In this document: positions 39,777 through 52,832 of the stretch, piece after piece
Layout of the letters: every line of letters starts with the position of its first letter
Position numbering within the stretch: the first letter of the stretch is position 1
Assembly: GCF_036785885.1 (NCBI RefSeq)
Contig: NC_092329.1
Coordinates: forward strand, 3,472,001 to 3,536,000
Origin: Coffea arabica
Lineage: Eukaryota > Streptophyta > Magnoliopsida > Gentianales > Rubiaceae
Length of the DNA: 64,000 bases
Reading direction: 5' to 3'
Translations under genes and position numbers: made by a program
Notes under the pieces: generated by a model
The model's database searches: none
What the model saw: the letters and a program-made list of their open reading frames with translations, nothing else
What the model was told of the DNA's origin: nothing

Positions 39777-42700
39777 TCACCTTTCTTCGGAGTTGAATTT
39801 GTTCCATGCAGCCTGCATCTCGAAGGACTAATAGATTAGATGAACAATCACACATTTATCAAACAAATTGATGGGAGAAAGGTCACAGAAAAAAAAATTT
39901 TAAATGAATCCGGCAAGACTTCGAAAAAGGTTAAGGTGACCGTATAAGAGGGTGATGCTAAGTCTCAGTGACGGAAAATGGCTACATGACACACCGCTTT
40001 GCAGACTAATTGTTTTTCTCCCTCAAGCAACAAGTCTCAAATTTGGAGTCAAGACTCAGCATAGAAGAAAAAACATGCACCTTGAGAAGATCAAAGACTT
40101 TTTCGCATATGTACTTTTGCTGGATGCTTGCCCCCCTTTGCTGTAACTTGTCAGGATGAACATAAAGAGTTGCCTTCCGGTAAGCTTTCTTCAGAGCATT
40201 AGTGGTTATAATCTCTGTCAGGGAAATTGACTGCCATCCACTGTTTGGCCCTAGAATCTGTATTCAGTGAGAGGATTATCAGCCAATGCCTAATACAATC
40301 AGCAATTAGAAGGGCAACAACTAACTCCACATGAGAAGAGGCAAATCATATTAAGAGTCAACTAGAGTTGAACACTTCTTGCATGCATTCACATCCACCA
40401 AGACACCGAGGGAAAATAGTGTCATTGTAAATCACGTATGTAGGATCACACAAGAACTTCAAGCATCACAGCAAGGAACGTACTAACTTAACATCAAAAT
40501 GAGATCAATTGGAGTATTTTCGCAGCAGTTTTTAATCAATTTGATGCAATAGTGAAGTTTGACAACTTCCAAAATCGAGTTAATCAGAGTTTTGATTTTT
40601 TTTTTTCCAATTTTGAAACTGGAACATCGCAAGACCAAAAATGAAGAAAACACTGATGCAACAAGGAAGCTGAAAACATACGTATTGGAGAGTTGACAGC
40701 AGTGCCCGCAAGTTCCCCTCCTTCCCACTGGCCCATCGCTTAATATCTGCATCAAGAGTTTCTGCTAGTCTCTGTATTTCAGGAATACAAACAAGCTGGT
40801 GAGACAAAATGCATAATCTTTTATAGGGGAGGTCAAATAGTAAGGGAGAATTATTACATTTCTCTCGGCTTGCTCTCTCTGAGCAAGAACATCTCGAAGG
40901 TTCTTCTCTGCAAGGGCTTTTGCCTGAAAAGCAGACATCAGAACATTATCATAAATAAGTAGGCCAAAGTGAATGTCCAGTATTCTTAAAAATTATGAAT
41001 ACAACAAATGCGTACCGCTCTTTCCATGATTCTCTGATGTCGCTCTAACCTTGCTTTACGTCTCTGAGCTGATTCATTATTGGTCCCATCAAAGCTCTCT
41101 AAATCCTGTCGGATATACATGTATCAACCACTGGAGATGCAAGTAGATATCACACTTTAAGAGAAATGACAATTTCATGAAAGACACTCACAGATGAAGA
41201 AAAGCTGTGTTTTAACCCATTAACTCTGGAAGCACCAGAAAACTTTCCAGAAGCATTTCTTTCTGCCTGCGTTCTCATCTCACTGGTAGTCTTCTGGGAC
41301 AATGCTTTTTCGAGAGCACGCTCACGAGCCTCTGCAGTAGCTCTCTCTACTGCAGCACGTTCTGCCCTAAGCTTGGCATCAATGGAAGAAGCTTTACCTG
41401 TTGGCACCTTTGGCCCAGAAGACTTCTTCTCAAGCTTTTCCCGTGCTTCGGCCATTGCTCTTTGTCGAACTTCAGCAGTTGCTTTGTCCACAGCAGCTCT
41501 CTCTGCCCGTTCTCGGGCTTCAGTAAATGCCCTTTCACGAGCTTCACGAATTGCTCTTTCAACGGCTATTCTGTGTTTTTTCTGCTCTCTTTCCCTCTTG
41601 TTTACTTCAGTACTTTTAAGGCAATCCTTTGCTGCCTCTTCTTTTTGCACATTTTCTCTGATTTCCTTATCTTCCTTCGCAAAGGTTTTGCATCCATTCT
41701 CCTCATTATGTTCTGTACTTTGGCCTGTTTTCATCTCAGTATTAGTTTCCACATGTTCTTCCCATTTAAGCTCCACAGGGAATTCAGAATTTCCTGGTTC
41801 CTTTTGGCTCTTGATGCACTCTCTTTCTTCGAGATGTAATTCAATAGTATCTTTTTCATCATCTTTCTCATGAGCAATGCCATCCACATGGACACTTTCT
41901 GCATTTCCCCCAGATTCATGAACTAAACCACCACCATTTGCTGGATTGATGCCAGATTCAAATCCTCTGTCAATTTCTTCACTTTGTTTTTGCCCATACA
42001 CTTTGTCAACCAACCCAGCACAACTTTCAGTTTTGATAGAATTTTCGGATTCATTGTCATTGTTGTGAATTTGTTTCTGCCCATTCATGTTGAAATCAAA
42101 ATTTGATGAATCTTTAATTTCGGAAGGAGCATCATTTGCCTGTTCACCATCTACTGTGTCCTCTGTGGTGCAATTGGAAATGAAAACAGTTGTAATAGCT
42201 GTCTCTGCGTCCTTTGACAGTTCTGCCTCACAATTAACCTGTGTAAAACCAAAATCTGCTGTCTTTTCAAAAAAATCAACAACCTCAGAGACATCTCTTA
42301 TCCCGCTCTCCATTGTATGCACTTCTTCACCCTTCAATGTGGATGCCTCTTCAATGTCCTGGGGTGCTTCCGCATCCTCTTCGAACTCATAAAAAGATTC
42401 TGGGATCCCCACTTTGCGAGCCTCCTCTTCATTGTTTCTTCTTTCCTGTTGATTATTTTGCTCACTGCAATTTTCTACTTCAGATCTGCATGGCTCCTGA
42501 ATGTCATCTGGGTTGACACTCTGATCATTGTTGTATGCATCAAAATCCGTATCAAGACTCTCCTTGTAAGCAGCCTCCTGAAATAAATTTGCCCCAGGAT
42601 TTTCCGCACTATCTACTGTTCGGTCCCAGGAGTCACCAACTTTTTGAACGGAGTTACCAACTTCTTGAACCTCTTCATTGACTTCTATCTTCTGGTGCAC

Positions 42701-45700
42701 TGAGCTGTTATCAGCATCTTCATCCATACCATCCTCTTCTATACTTTGGCAACTCCCTGCAGATCTTCTATCCATTGCTTCCCATACATGCTCTTCCTCT
42801 GACATATTCTGGTTTTCCTCTCCATTAACAGATTGCGTTGATCTCTGCCCATCAGTTTCTTGCTTATAATAACCTTCCAACCTATCCTCAGAATCATCTT
42901 CCAGTCCCTTTCTGCTACATACACAGCAAGTGGCCCTCTTTAGCGCATGTTCATTACCAAACCATAGATGAAAATCTTCCGGCTCAAGGTCAACTTCTTC
43001 ATCCACTTTGCAATCTTCTTGTCCGCACACATGAATATCCTCCAGTTTTTCCTCTCCTTCCTGATCAGAGGATCTTTTCTCTAGCTTCAAGAAGTCATTT
43101 TCTTGCAAAAGATTCCCCAACTTTTCAGGCTCAAAGTGTCCTTCACTTATTTTTTCGTTAAAATCCTCATGCTTCTCCTTGCATTTTTGCTCTTCAACTA
43201 AATTAGCTCGTCCGTTTTTAGTTACTTCATCTGCTTGGGAAAATATCTGGGTTTCACTTACTTTGTCTTTGTTAGCAAACAGAGATGACTCAGAACCGTC
43301 TACATTTTTTTTCAACTCCTCTGACCTTCCAAATGCATTTAACTTAGCCTCTGTATCCCCAGACTCAAGGATTCTGTTAACAGCATTTACTTTCTCACTA
43401 GCATTCAAGTCCACGGTCACCTTAACCAGCTTTGGCTCTTCGATGCTATGTTTTTCTTTATCCAAAGTTTGAATAGTGCTATTCCTCTTACCTACCAGCT
43501 CAGAGGCCAAAGCTGCCACTCTATGCTTTCCATTGCTAAGCAGTTGAGAAAACCACGTTGCCACCCCATTTTCCTCAGCTACTTCAACATTTTCACCATT
43601 TATTGCCACCACACCCTGTTGACCTGTAGAAGACTCCTCACAATCTTTGAAGGGTAAAGCAACTTCACCATTTCCAAATGCAAGGTACTGGTCACCTCCA
43701 CAGGAATCTAGCATTTCATTATCTACACTTCTACATGCTTCATTCACATTTTTCTCTCTGACATTGTGTAGTTCCTGAACATGCTTCATTTCCCTTGCAT
43801 CCTTAGTTTTTAACCTCCCCTTAGAATGCAGTTTAGAACCTTGGCCAGAATCTCTTTTTCGTTCCATTATTTCCTTCACAATTCTTATGCTTTCTTGGGC
43901 CTGCTCTATGGCTTTTTTTAAAGCAGCTGCAGGGGCAGCAGCAGCTGAATTTACGTCAAGTTCCTCATCAGAGAAAGGAGTTGAATAAGCACCAGTAACC
44001 TTTTCAGAAGCCTCGACTTTTTTAGAATTTGATCTGTTGGTGTGCCCCTTGCTATCAAACAGATTGGCTGAAGAACTACAAGGTGGAGGCACATTATAAG
44101 GATGTGACTTCATGCCAGGTTTCTCCATATTTGACAGTATATCGCTCGAATTGGATGCATCCTGATAACATTCGCCTTTATCTTTAACCAAACTTTCAGA
44201 AGCTTGTATCGTAGGGAGCTGCCATTTGGCTCTCCTCCCAGATTTTTCTTCAGATATGTCAACATTTGAGCTCCTATTATGATTAACTTCTAACTTAACT
44301 TGGGGCATTGCCTTATCCTTTTCTCCTTTTTGCTGACGATCACTGCAGTTCCTGTTATGATTAACATCGGATTTGACTGAAGGAATAGCCTTATCCTGTT
44401 CCGTCTTTTGCAGACAGTCACTGGAGCTCTGGTTACGACTAACTTGTGTTTTCAATGGGGGCATTGCTCTGTCCTGTTCTGTCTTTTGCAGACAGTCACT
44501 CAAGTCCTGGTTATGACTAACTTGTGCTTTCAATGGAGGCATCGCCTTATCCAATTCTGTCCTTCGCAGATGATCAAAGGAGCCCTGTTTATGATTGCAT
44601 TCTGCTTTAACTTGAGATAATGCCTTATCCTGCTCTACCTTTTGTAAACGGGCAGTTTCATCAATAATGCATGTAAACCCAGGAACAGCATGGAGTTGAG
44701 CTATGTGTGTAGTGCCGCTGGAACCATCTTTCCTCTGTTGGCCAGTCTTATGATAAGACATATTAAACTGCTTTCCACCATCAACAAAATCCTCAGATGC
44801 TTCAGAAGAGTGGCTTTTATTCTTCTCAGAAGAATTAAAACGATCTGATCCTTTTAGAGGAGGACACGGGTCTGTTGAGATCCTAAAAAAGTCAAAAAGA
44901 AAACTTGACCTAGTAAGATAAGGTGACAAGAAAATTTTAGAAGAAAGCCTTGGAAGTAACCAGTACTTGTATGTGATCTGACAAACAGGTACATTGCTAC
45001 AGATAATCACTGTAAACCTGCAACCCCAGCATCCATATAACATCACTAGATGCTTCAAACACATGCAATAAAAGCTGCTCCCTTCCTGCCTTTTGCCCTA
45101 TCCCTCTAACAACACAGAGAAAATCACCCCAGAAATGCATTCATTGTACATAAAATATGCACTTTTAGTTTGTCGAGAAAAATGATAATCTGCTAAAAAT
45201 CTTATTTCATAAGAAGGTTGTCAAACACCTGTCCCGTGTAAACCATAAGCTTTCTTTTATCAGCTGAACAACACCTCACATTAGCGAAAAACAAGATGTG
45301 TAATTAATTCTTCTAAACAACATCTCACATTAGCAAAAAACAACAAGATACGTAATTAATTCTTAAAGCAACAAGATAGAGCAAAAACTATCAAAACCTC
45401 CAGCTACTGCAACAACCAAAATCCCAAGAATCAGGCTTGAAACAGCAAATTTAAACTTTTCATAATCGCATAAACCTGCCACATAATCAAACTGCACAGG
45501 AAAACCTTCTAATACCTCAACATCTGAAAGAAATAATAGCTTACAGGATATTATTGAGACACAATACCCATTTTGGCATGACCAGGCCAAATTTTCCCTA
45601 TTCTACCAAATGTATAAAATATACATCATTCCAACAAGGTATCATTAGAAACACATTGACTAACAATATTCCAGTTCAATCTGCGAGCTGCAACAAAGGA

Positions 45701-46492
45701 AAATCTATTATAGCACTTTCCTTGAAACGAAAAGTCCACGACTAAAACACAAACAAAGACAGAGAGAAGTTAAACGAGAAAAGTTCCAGTTTTTAGCAGG
45801 AATGGAGAAGATAAGTATCAGTATAATCTTCAAGATTTAAATTTGCTATCAGCAGCCAGTAAGGTCAGCTAAAGAAACTCTATCATTCTCAACATTTCAA
45901 CAGAAAACAAGAAAAAAGGAGGACATTTTTCACTTCTTCCTGGGAAGATAAGCAAGACCCTTCAACAAACTAAGCATTACCTCAAGAACCCAGAAGGGAA
46001 AGGACAAACAAAAATTCAACTCTAATATCCACAAAACAAAAAAGCGAAATATAAAAATTACCTAGCTTTAGCTTTATCGCGCTTGACTTTTTTAACCCCA
46101 TTAAACAACTCTTCACAAGGCGGCACAGCCATAGCTACATCATCACCGCCAGCACCACCACCAAAGCCTCCAAAAATGGTCGAATAGTCCAGCTTGCTAT
46201 CGGAGCTCCGAAACCCACCAGGGCCATGTCTTTCGTCCAGGTCCGACAGGTCAAGAACCGGAATAGAACTGCCACGTGTACCATTTCTGCCACCAAAAAT
46301 TTCAGCGTAGTCTTCAGCAGCTACTTTTCTTGAGGCAAATCCTGCAACAGCTCCGAACCTGGGTTTAGAGCCACCCAGCAAAACGTCGTCGTAGGCGTCT
46401 TTACCGGAAAATGACAAGCCATTGCTGTTAGCACTACTGGCATTAGAAAGCTTTCTTCTGTGATGAAAAAAAGGCCCAGTCAAAGACTCCAT
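39777..46492 (-). CDS. Auxilin-like J-domain protein
   Basis: Seven exons join in phase: 46492-46062, 44882-41192, 41105-41016, 40923-40858, 40771-40682, 40257-40081 and 39812-39777, giving 1526 aa. The N-terminus has the EDYAEIFGG and SSIPVLDL-type motifs of plant auxilin-like proteins, and the 3691-bp exon 2 carries [10 protein letters not shown]...[10 protein letters not shown]. Residues 223-352 are five 26-aa repeats. The middle is long and acidic, and a Glu/Arg/Ala-rich coiled coil ([15 protein letters not shown]) precedes the C-terminal J-domain with HPD in [11 protein letters not shown]. Auxilins recruit Hsc70 to strip clathrin from vesicles, so a role in endocytic or Golgi vesicle uncoating is expected from the family. 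Length and layout fit Arabidopsis AUXILIN-LIKE1 best. A possible extra small exon near 45.5 kb does not fit the phase and was left out. Confidence 0.92.
44258..44647 (-). repeat. Five in-frame 78-bp repeats in auxilin-like exon
   Basis: Five head-to-tail 26-aa copies cover residues 223-352. The core is [11 protein letters not shown] followed by a VxxNxxxS stretch and ending SDC or similar. Copies 2 and 3 are the closest in sequence. Repeat number is likely variable between species. Confidence 0.88.
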
Positions 46493-46569
46493 CGAACAAA
46501 AATTTCTTCGAGCTTTAGCCTGGTTTTTTCTCTTCTGGTAAAAACGCGTTTTTCAAAGTTTCTCTGATT

Positions 46570-46593
46570 TATTATTATTATTATTATTATTAT
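46570..46593 (-). repeat. (AAT)n microsatellite in leader
   Basis: A run of about eight AAT triplets on the minus strand, about 80 bp before the auxilin-like ATG, so probably in the 5' leader. Confidence 0.8.
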
Positions 46594-46881
46594 TTTCTTC
46601 CACTCTTCTTCTTCCTCGGTGGTCTGTGTTAAGCCTCTGCAGGGAAAACGCTGCCCTGCAGAGCCAGACAAAAGGCGGAAGAGAAAAAATGAGTGGGGTT
46701 AGAATAACAAAATGGAGAAATGATTTTAAGTGCTTGCTCGCTGTATTGGGGCTGTGCTGGCATTTGGCAAGCAGGGAGTGACCGGTTTTGCCGGTGGGGG
46801 AGGCAGTGTGGCCCCTATTTGAGACATAACGTCGCCGTAAGGGTATTTTTGGAAATTCGGATCCCACCCCCTTTTGTAGGA

Positions 46882-47250
46882 ATTGTGCATAGGGCTGCAA
46901 ACGAGTCGAGTCGAATCGAGTTTTGGATTAATCGAGCCGAATCTCGACTAAATTTTACCAAACTCGAATTCGAGCTCGAGCTCGACGAGCCGGTAATTTC
47001 GAACTCGAGCTCGAAAAAAAAATAATTATTTTATTTTTTAAAAAATAAATAAAATAACATTTTTTAATAAATAATAAAAATATTAAGGATATATATGTAA
47101 TTTTACTATTAAAATAAAAAATATATATACTTAAAATAAAAAAATAAAAAATATTATATATATATATACTCAAACTCGCGAGCCGGGCTTAATATTTTGA
47201 GCTCGAGCTTGAATCGAGCCGCTCGATTCGTTTGCAGCCCTAATTGTGCA
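46882..47250. mobile_element. hAT-like MITE, 353 bp, 8-bp TSD
   Basis: The element lies at 46890-47242. It starts TAGGGCTGCAAACGA and ends with its inverse, TCGTTTGCAGCCCTA. The 8-bp ATTGTGCA occurs on both sides (46882-46889 and 47243-47250). The arms are full of CTCGAG/GAGCTC-type phrases, and the centre is AT-rich. An 8-bp duplication with short inverted ends fits the hAT superfamily. No transposase is present. Confidence 0.78.
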
Positions 47251-47607
47251 GGCATGAATGAACTATGAAGAGGTTGAGAACCAATTTAGGACGGAATCAT
47301 TTATTATTAGCTCTATTAGGCTAATTAATTAAACTAGTTTTGAACAAAGATTAAGGGTATTTGTTTTGACTTCAATTGTAAAATCATTAAAAAAGAAAAA
47401 AGAAAATTGATTTCATGTATGAACTAACTGCGTAAGAGGAAGTTGGACTGTAAGTTTGAATAATATCTAGTTCACAATAAAATACTATAAGAATCTTCAT
47501 AATGAAAGCTTGATTTACTTTCTCCATTATTGCTCGTTTCTTTTTTTTTCCTCTCTTTTTGCACCCATTGTTCTGGAGAATATTTTGAGAAAATATAGTG
47601 ATTGGTA

Positions 47608-48341
47608 GCTCTGTTTGAATTAGTTGTTTTTTAAAGTGTATTTCAAAAACTTTACTATAATTGTGTGTATGAAAAATTTTTACTGTAAATGTTTTTTGAA
47701 TTGTTTTTAAAATATATTTTATGATATTTTTATAATTTATAACTTTTTAAGGTATTTTTTAAAAAAACTTTTACACCACCCACCACCACCCCCTCCATCC
47801 TCCTCTCTTTTCTTTCCTCCCCCTCCTCCTCCCTCTTTCCTCTCCCTTCTCCCTCCTCTCCTCCTTTCCCCTAATCCCAAACCTCTCTCCTATTCACGGG
47901 TGGTGGTTGCGAATCTAACCACCACTTTAGCCGCGACCTTCTTGGTTGCTATCAAAAAGGTCGCGACCAAAAGCCATGAGTCGTGGCTTTTGGCCGTGAC
48001 CAGAAAGTTGCGGTCAGTGGAGGAGATGGGGTATTGGGGGATGAGGTAAGGGAAGAGAGAAGGGAGGAAAGAGAAAGAGAGAGAGGAGGATGAAGAAAAG
48101 AATAGCAGAAGAAGAGAGAGAGAAGGGAGGGTCGTGGGTGTAGGGTGATGGCAATAAGGTGGTGGCAGTGGTGGTGGAGAGTGATGGATGGTGGTTGTGT
48201 ATTTTTTTGTATATTTGGAGTTTTTTTTATATATATATTATGTGAATATAGTGTTTTTAGAGTTATTTTTATTTGTGTATTATTATAATATTATATATGA
48301 AAATTTTGTTTTTCAAAATTTGAAGAATCCAAATAGAGCCC
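47608..48341. mobile_element. Long inverted-repeat element, pyrimidine/purine arms
   Basis: Both edges are alike when inverted (GCTCTGTTTGAAT at the left; the inverse of AATCCAAATAGAGC at the right). The left arm passes through an AT-rich part into a long CT tract (47780-47875). The right arm mirrors this with a GA tract (48040-48140) and an AT-rich end. The centre has a hairpin at 47967-48002. No target duplication could be seen, so the superfamily is not assigned. Confidence 0.5.
47967..48002. repeat. Central hairpin of inverted element
   Basis: GACCAAAAGCCA and TGGCTTTTGG can pair across a 7-base loop, continuing outward through GGTCGCGACC and GGCCGTGACC with a few mismatches. It would form a stable stem in RNA from either strand. 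Confidence 0.6.
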
Positions 48342-48558
48342 AAGTTATTCGAGCTCAATTTCAAGCTTGTCTTGTTTAAAACTTAGTAAAAAGTTAAATA
48401 GAAATATAAGTTTGACTTTAAGGAGGTAAAAAAAACACAATTTGAAGTAAATTTGAAAACTGGAGTAATTTTTGGGCTCGACCAAGGACAAAGAAGATTG
48501 GTATGTTTGGAATGTTGTGATTGCTAAGGTGTTTGAATAGTTGGTTCATGGCTGTGGC

Positions 48559-49014
48559 CCTGTGGGATGTTTAATTTTTTTCAACAGCCTGAATCAGACT
48601 TTTGTTGTTTTATAAACCTAATCCCAGAATTAACCTCAAAAGCCGGCAACTCTTGAGGCAATCCCAGGGACTTATATCCCAACCCAAACCCAACCCCAAC
48701 CCCGATGTGGGACAAATGTACCTATAGGGGGGACCTGCTGCTAAGTGGGATACTACCACCCAATACCCTTTCAACCCTGAGGCAATTTGTCTTTTTTCAA
48801 CAGCCTGAATCAGACTTTTGTTGTTTTATAAACCTAATCCCAGAATTAACCTCAAAAGCCGGCAACTCTTGAGGCAATCCCAGGAACTTATATCCCAACC
48901 CAAACCCAACCCCAACCCCGATGTGGGACAAATGTACCTATAGGGGGGACCTGCTGCTAAGTGGGATACTACCACCCAATACCCTTTCAACCCAATACCT
49001 GTGGGATGTTTAAT
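48559..49014 (-). mobile_element. Dimeric retroposon-like insert, 17-bp TSD
   Basis: The 422-bp insert (48576-48997) is bounded by the 17-bp repeat CCTGTGGGATGTTTAAT (48559-48575 and 48998-49014). It holds two copies of a unit of about 200 bp, 216 bp apart, with almost no difference between them. On the minus strand each copy ends in AAAAAA, like a short A tail, so the insert looks like a retroposed dimer. Each copy also has GTCCCACATCG (48713-48703 and 48929-48919) followed 26 bp on by TATAAG. That spacing and sequence resemble the promoter of plant small nuclear RNA genes, although similar phrases also occur in retrotransposon LTRs. Confidence 0.6.
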
Positions 49015-52000
49015 GCGTCAGCGTTTTTACGTGTAGTTTGGGAGTGGGGCCTTTCGTAGAAGTCGCTTATAAGTTGTTGTTCGGATTGTCGTTTTAGACA
49101 GCGGGTCCCTTGGGCTTAACTGGGAGCTGCAGAGCTATGTTTGCATAGTTGAACCAAGTATCGACTCAATCGAGTACAAGGGTCAGGGTTCGCTCAGGAT
49201 TGAACCAGATGATATCATAAATAAAAATTATTTAAAAATTAAAATATTGTATGCAAAAAATCTAAGAGCATGTTAATATTAATAAAGGTATATTCATATA
49301 TATTTGATGTTTCAAATATATTTAACAAGAAAATACAAAGAAATTAGAACGATCAAGTAGCAATTTATATTATTTAATGAACAGTAACAAGTTTAGAATT
49401 AAAATTATGGATTTGATTGAAAAATAACATCAAACTTTAGGACACCATTTATAAAGTATGAAATATTTGAAATATATTAATAATTTTTAACAATCTAGAA
49501 GTCAAAACATAATATTGAAAATGCTTTCACCTTTAAAAAAAAAATTTTTTTGACGCCAAACCGGTTCTTCCGATTCTTTCTATTTTTCCCGTCAAACCCG
49601 ATTTTTTATTTGATTTGATTGAGTTTCTATCTATTTGATTTTTTAGGATAATTTGGATCGGACACTTGGTCGGTTTCCGGTTTGACCGCTCGATCTGGCT
49701 CGAGTTTAAAAACATAGCATCAAAGTTTACCTTTACTATTCTTAATTGTGAAATGCTTCTCATAAGATGCATTAGACGGAATTTAAATCCTCAACCTAAT
49801 AATATATGAAGAGTTTTAAAGGGTTATTTTTGGTCATCAGACCAAGGCCAATGACTTCAATTCTTTGTTCATTGGATATCTCATTTTCGTTTATAGCTTT
49901 TCATATATTTTGGCTGATTAATTTTGACTCATCTTCTCATGTTGTGATTGCGATTGCAAAGAGAGAGAAAAAAAAATAAGGGTCTTTCCCAAACATGGTG
50001 ATGGGCGAATCCTTCATTTTAAAATTCAAACAAGATGATCATTTGACATACACGTTACAATGGAATTGAATAATAGCGAGGTTAAGGATTTAAATTTTAC
50101 TTTTCATCAATGATCACAATACGTGATTTCTCAAAAAATTCATACAGGTGCATAATAGATAAAGTGACGAAGTGATGATGACAAAAAAAAAATGATCATA
50201 TATTTTACGCTTCTTTGGAGATTCACTAATGGGAGAGAGGTTAATATGCATGACAACATCCTATGACCTAATAATTACAAACAAAAAAAGAAGTAATTAT
50301 TACGACTTTTTGCTAAGGCTTTGATATAGTTGTCACTTTATGAGTTTCAAACTAAGGAATTATCATGTGTTGAATTTTGAAAAAGCTACACCGCTACTGG
50401 ACACTGCCAAACTGTCATCCGCTCAGATATACTGTAGCATGCAAAAATAGAGAATTCAATTTAGTGCTCAAGTTTCAAAACTCGCAGTACAAAAATTTAA
50501 CAAGGTAACTAGACAAATTATATATTACTCCGTTTACTAATGGCAACTTGAGCATATAAGATTGTCTATGTTTCACAATAATGATTATTTACATGTAAAT
50601 CTTGAAGTGTGTGCAATACAAATTTCTGCAAAATGGTTGTGCGGCTAGATTAGCCTGAAATTAATTTAGAGTTATATCCTATTTATAGTTTCACCCAGAG
50701 TCTCTCTTTAATCTGTTTTCCTTAATGATATACGGTCTTGGAGCACAATTTTTGTAGGTCATTAAAACACATTATATATTTCGTAGGTAATTACACAATT
50801 TTGTAGCTCATGATTTTTTTCAAATGGATATAACATGTTCTAATATAAATGCAAGTATGGAACAAAAGCATATTTAAGAGCAAGGCATTACACGTATTAA
50901 AGTTATAACCATACTCTCAATTATAGTAGCCATGCATTGACCTTTCAAACTAAATTCCCTGTATTCTCTCCAGATTTATTTTTTCCCCTTGAAAGTACCC
51001 TGCACAAGGTGTTGTGTGACCCCAAAATAATGACCTTGTCAAATCATGCACCTCATAGTTCTCAACTAGACTTGATTTCAAGTGGTGGGATGGTGGGGTT
51101 TTATTCCTCCGGCACCATTTGTTTGTTTAGGGGCTGCATCTGCAGAGGATTTCACAGCACATTCAGACGGGCATTTCGCATTTTTCATCATATGCAAGAC
51201 TGCCCTCTTCACTTTGCTTCCCAGTTATCCAGTACTGTGTATATATTTTACAGATGTAGTATCTTTATTTACGCATTTAGCATAAGGTACAGGATCCCTT
51301 TTGGGTAGCTTTTCTCTCAATATATTGTTTCTAATAGCGTAGATAGGTACTTTTTCTTCATGAACTGAAACAGTAATTAGCATTAGTCATTCAATTTTGG
51401 GAAAGTACAATGAAGGTGGCATTTGGTTTTGAACCATAATTAATAAAGCACCGACCAGATTCGTCTTTAAATAAAATATATTGAACTATCTGAATTATTA
51501 GTATTTCTTTATTTGTGTCAAAGCCCTCCTCCCATTGACATTCACATCTACTAAAAAGAAGAAAATGATTCCGCCAGAGCAAGAATCGCCAGACAATAGA
51601 ACTGCAACCAATAAAAAAGTACAGTCAGTATTTCCAAATCGCCCAAAACATGTTACTGTCCGGACACCTTCCAACATGGCAGCTTAATTGAAAAATCGAA
51701 CACGATTAAATTTTGTTACCTTATCTAACTTGAGGGTATAGGAGAATTAATATTTCAAATTACTCAACCTTTTATCTGCCATAAACTGATGTATATTGGC
51801 CATAATAAACCTCTTAGCGAAACAGTTAAATTTATATATATATATGTATAGTTATTTATAAATTAGAGATTTTGTACTCGAAACCTCCTACTTACGGGTT
51901 ACGGTCCTCCCCTACCCAACCCTCCTCAGAAGCGGCATGAATTTGCACCACAGCTCATTGACAGTTTGACGCCAACCATGCTAACTTCCATGAAAATGGA

Positions 52001-52832
52001 AATGTATGGCTGGATGCGACCTTTCCAAGAAAAACCAAACTTGGAGGCAAGGGGAAGTAATCTTCTCTTGCACAATGTAGACATGGAAATAGACGACCTT
52101 AAACCCTTTTTTTTTTTTGGGGTTTTGGACCTTTCTGTTGTGGGGTATTCCGTCTTCATCAATGGGATCCTAGTAATGATTTTTGGTTCTTGCACATATA
52201 GAATCATTCACAGCCACGTTACATGAACTAACCGTCTAATACTTTTGAGAGCTTAGGTTAGTTTATTAGGAATGAGATCCTATAGGACCCGCATAAGCAT
52301 GGCACCATCCTACAGGACCTACACTTGAAGGCATATACTAATTGACAACAAATTTTAAACCACAGACAGGGAAAAATCAAAAGTTGTCTCCTCAAGTGAT
52401 GGCCCTCCATTGTTTAAAGCCACTTCTTTATCAAAAGGGTGTCTTTTCCTATGGTGGTATTATTATTTGAATTATTGGGATGTTAATTGGTAAAAGGGTG
52501 TTCCATTGATTGTCTTGTTGATCCTGTCATCATTGCATTCTAATTCCGTTTCAAAGTTGAAACGATTTAATAGAGTACTAATGCTCTTTCAATAAACAGA
52601 AGCGCTGCTTAGTGTTGATGGTGATATCAATAAATTTTGTTAATTCTATCACTTTTCCCTGTTCTCTTTCCACCTTTAACTATGAATTATTAGTCACAAA
52701 ATTCAAATTCCGAACCTTAATTACTGTATGCATCAACAAAATAAATTTACTAATTGATGTGATTGATTCCCCAACTAGAACTTTTTACTTTTTAGGTCTC
52801 ATTCTCAACCAAGATGTTTTTTCTTACATTCT
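49015..52832. other. Gene-poor intergenic stretch
   Basis: AT-rich sequence with A/T homopolymers and a short (TA)n run at about 51835. Short frames near 51.1 and 52.0 kb have no resemblance to known proteins. No gene is supported. Confidence 0.45.

Noticed and set aside
45470-45525. Possible small exon of the auxilin-like gene (reads [17 protein letters not shown])
   Set aside because: It has an AG before it and GT after it, but its frame does not fit the phase left by exon 1, and exon 1 joins directly in phase to exon 2.
51926-52207. 93-codon minus-strand frame near 52 kb
   Set aside because: No domain recognised, the start is not clear and no neighbouring exons support it.
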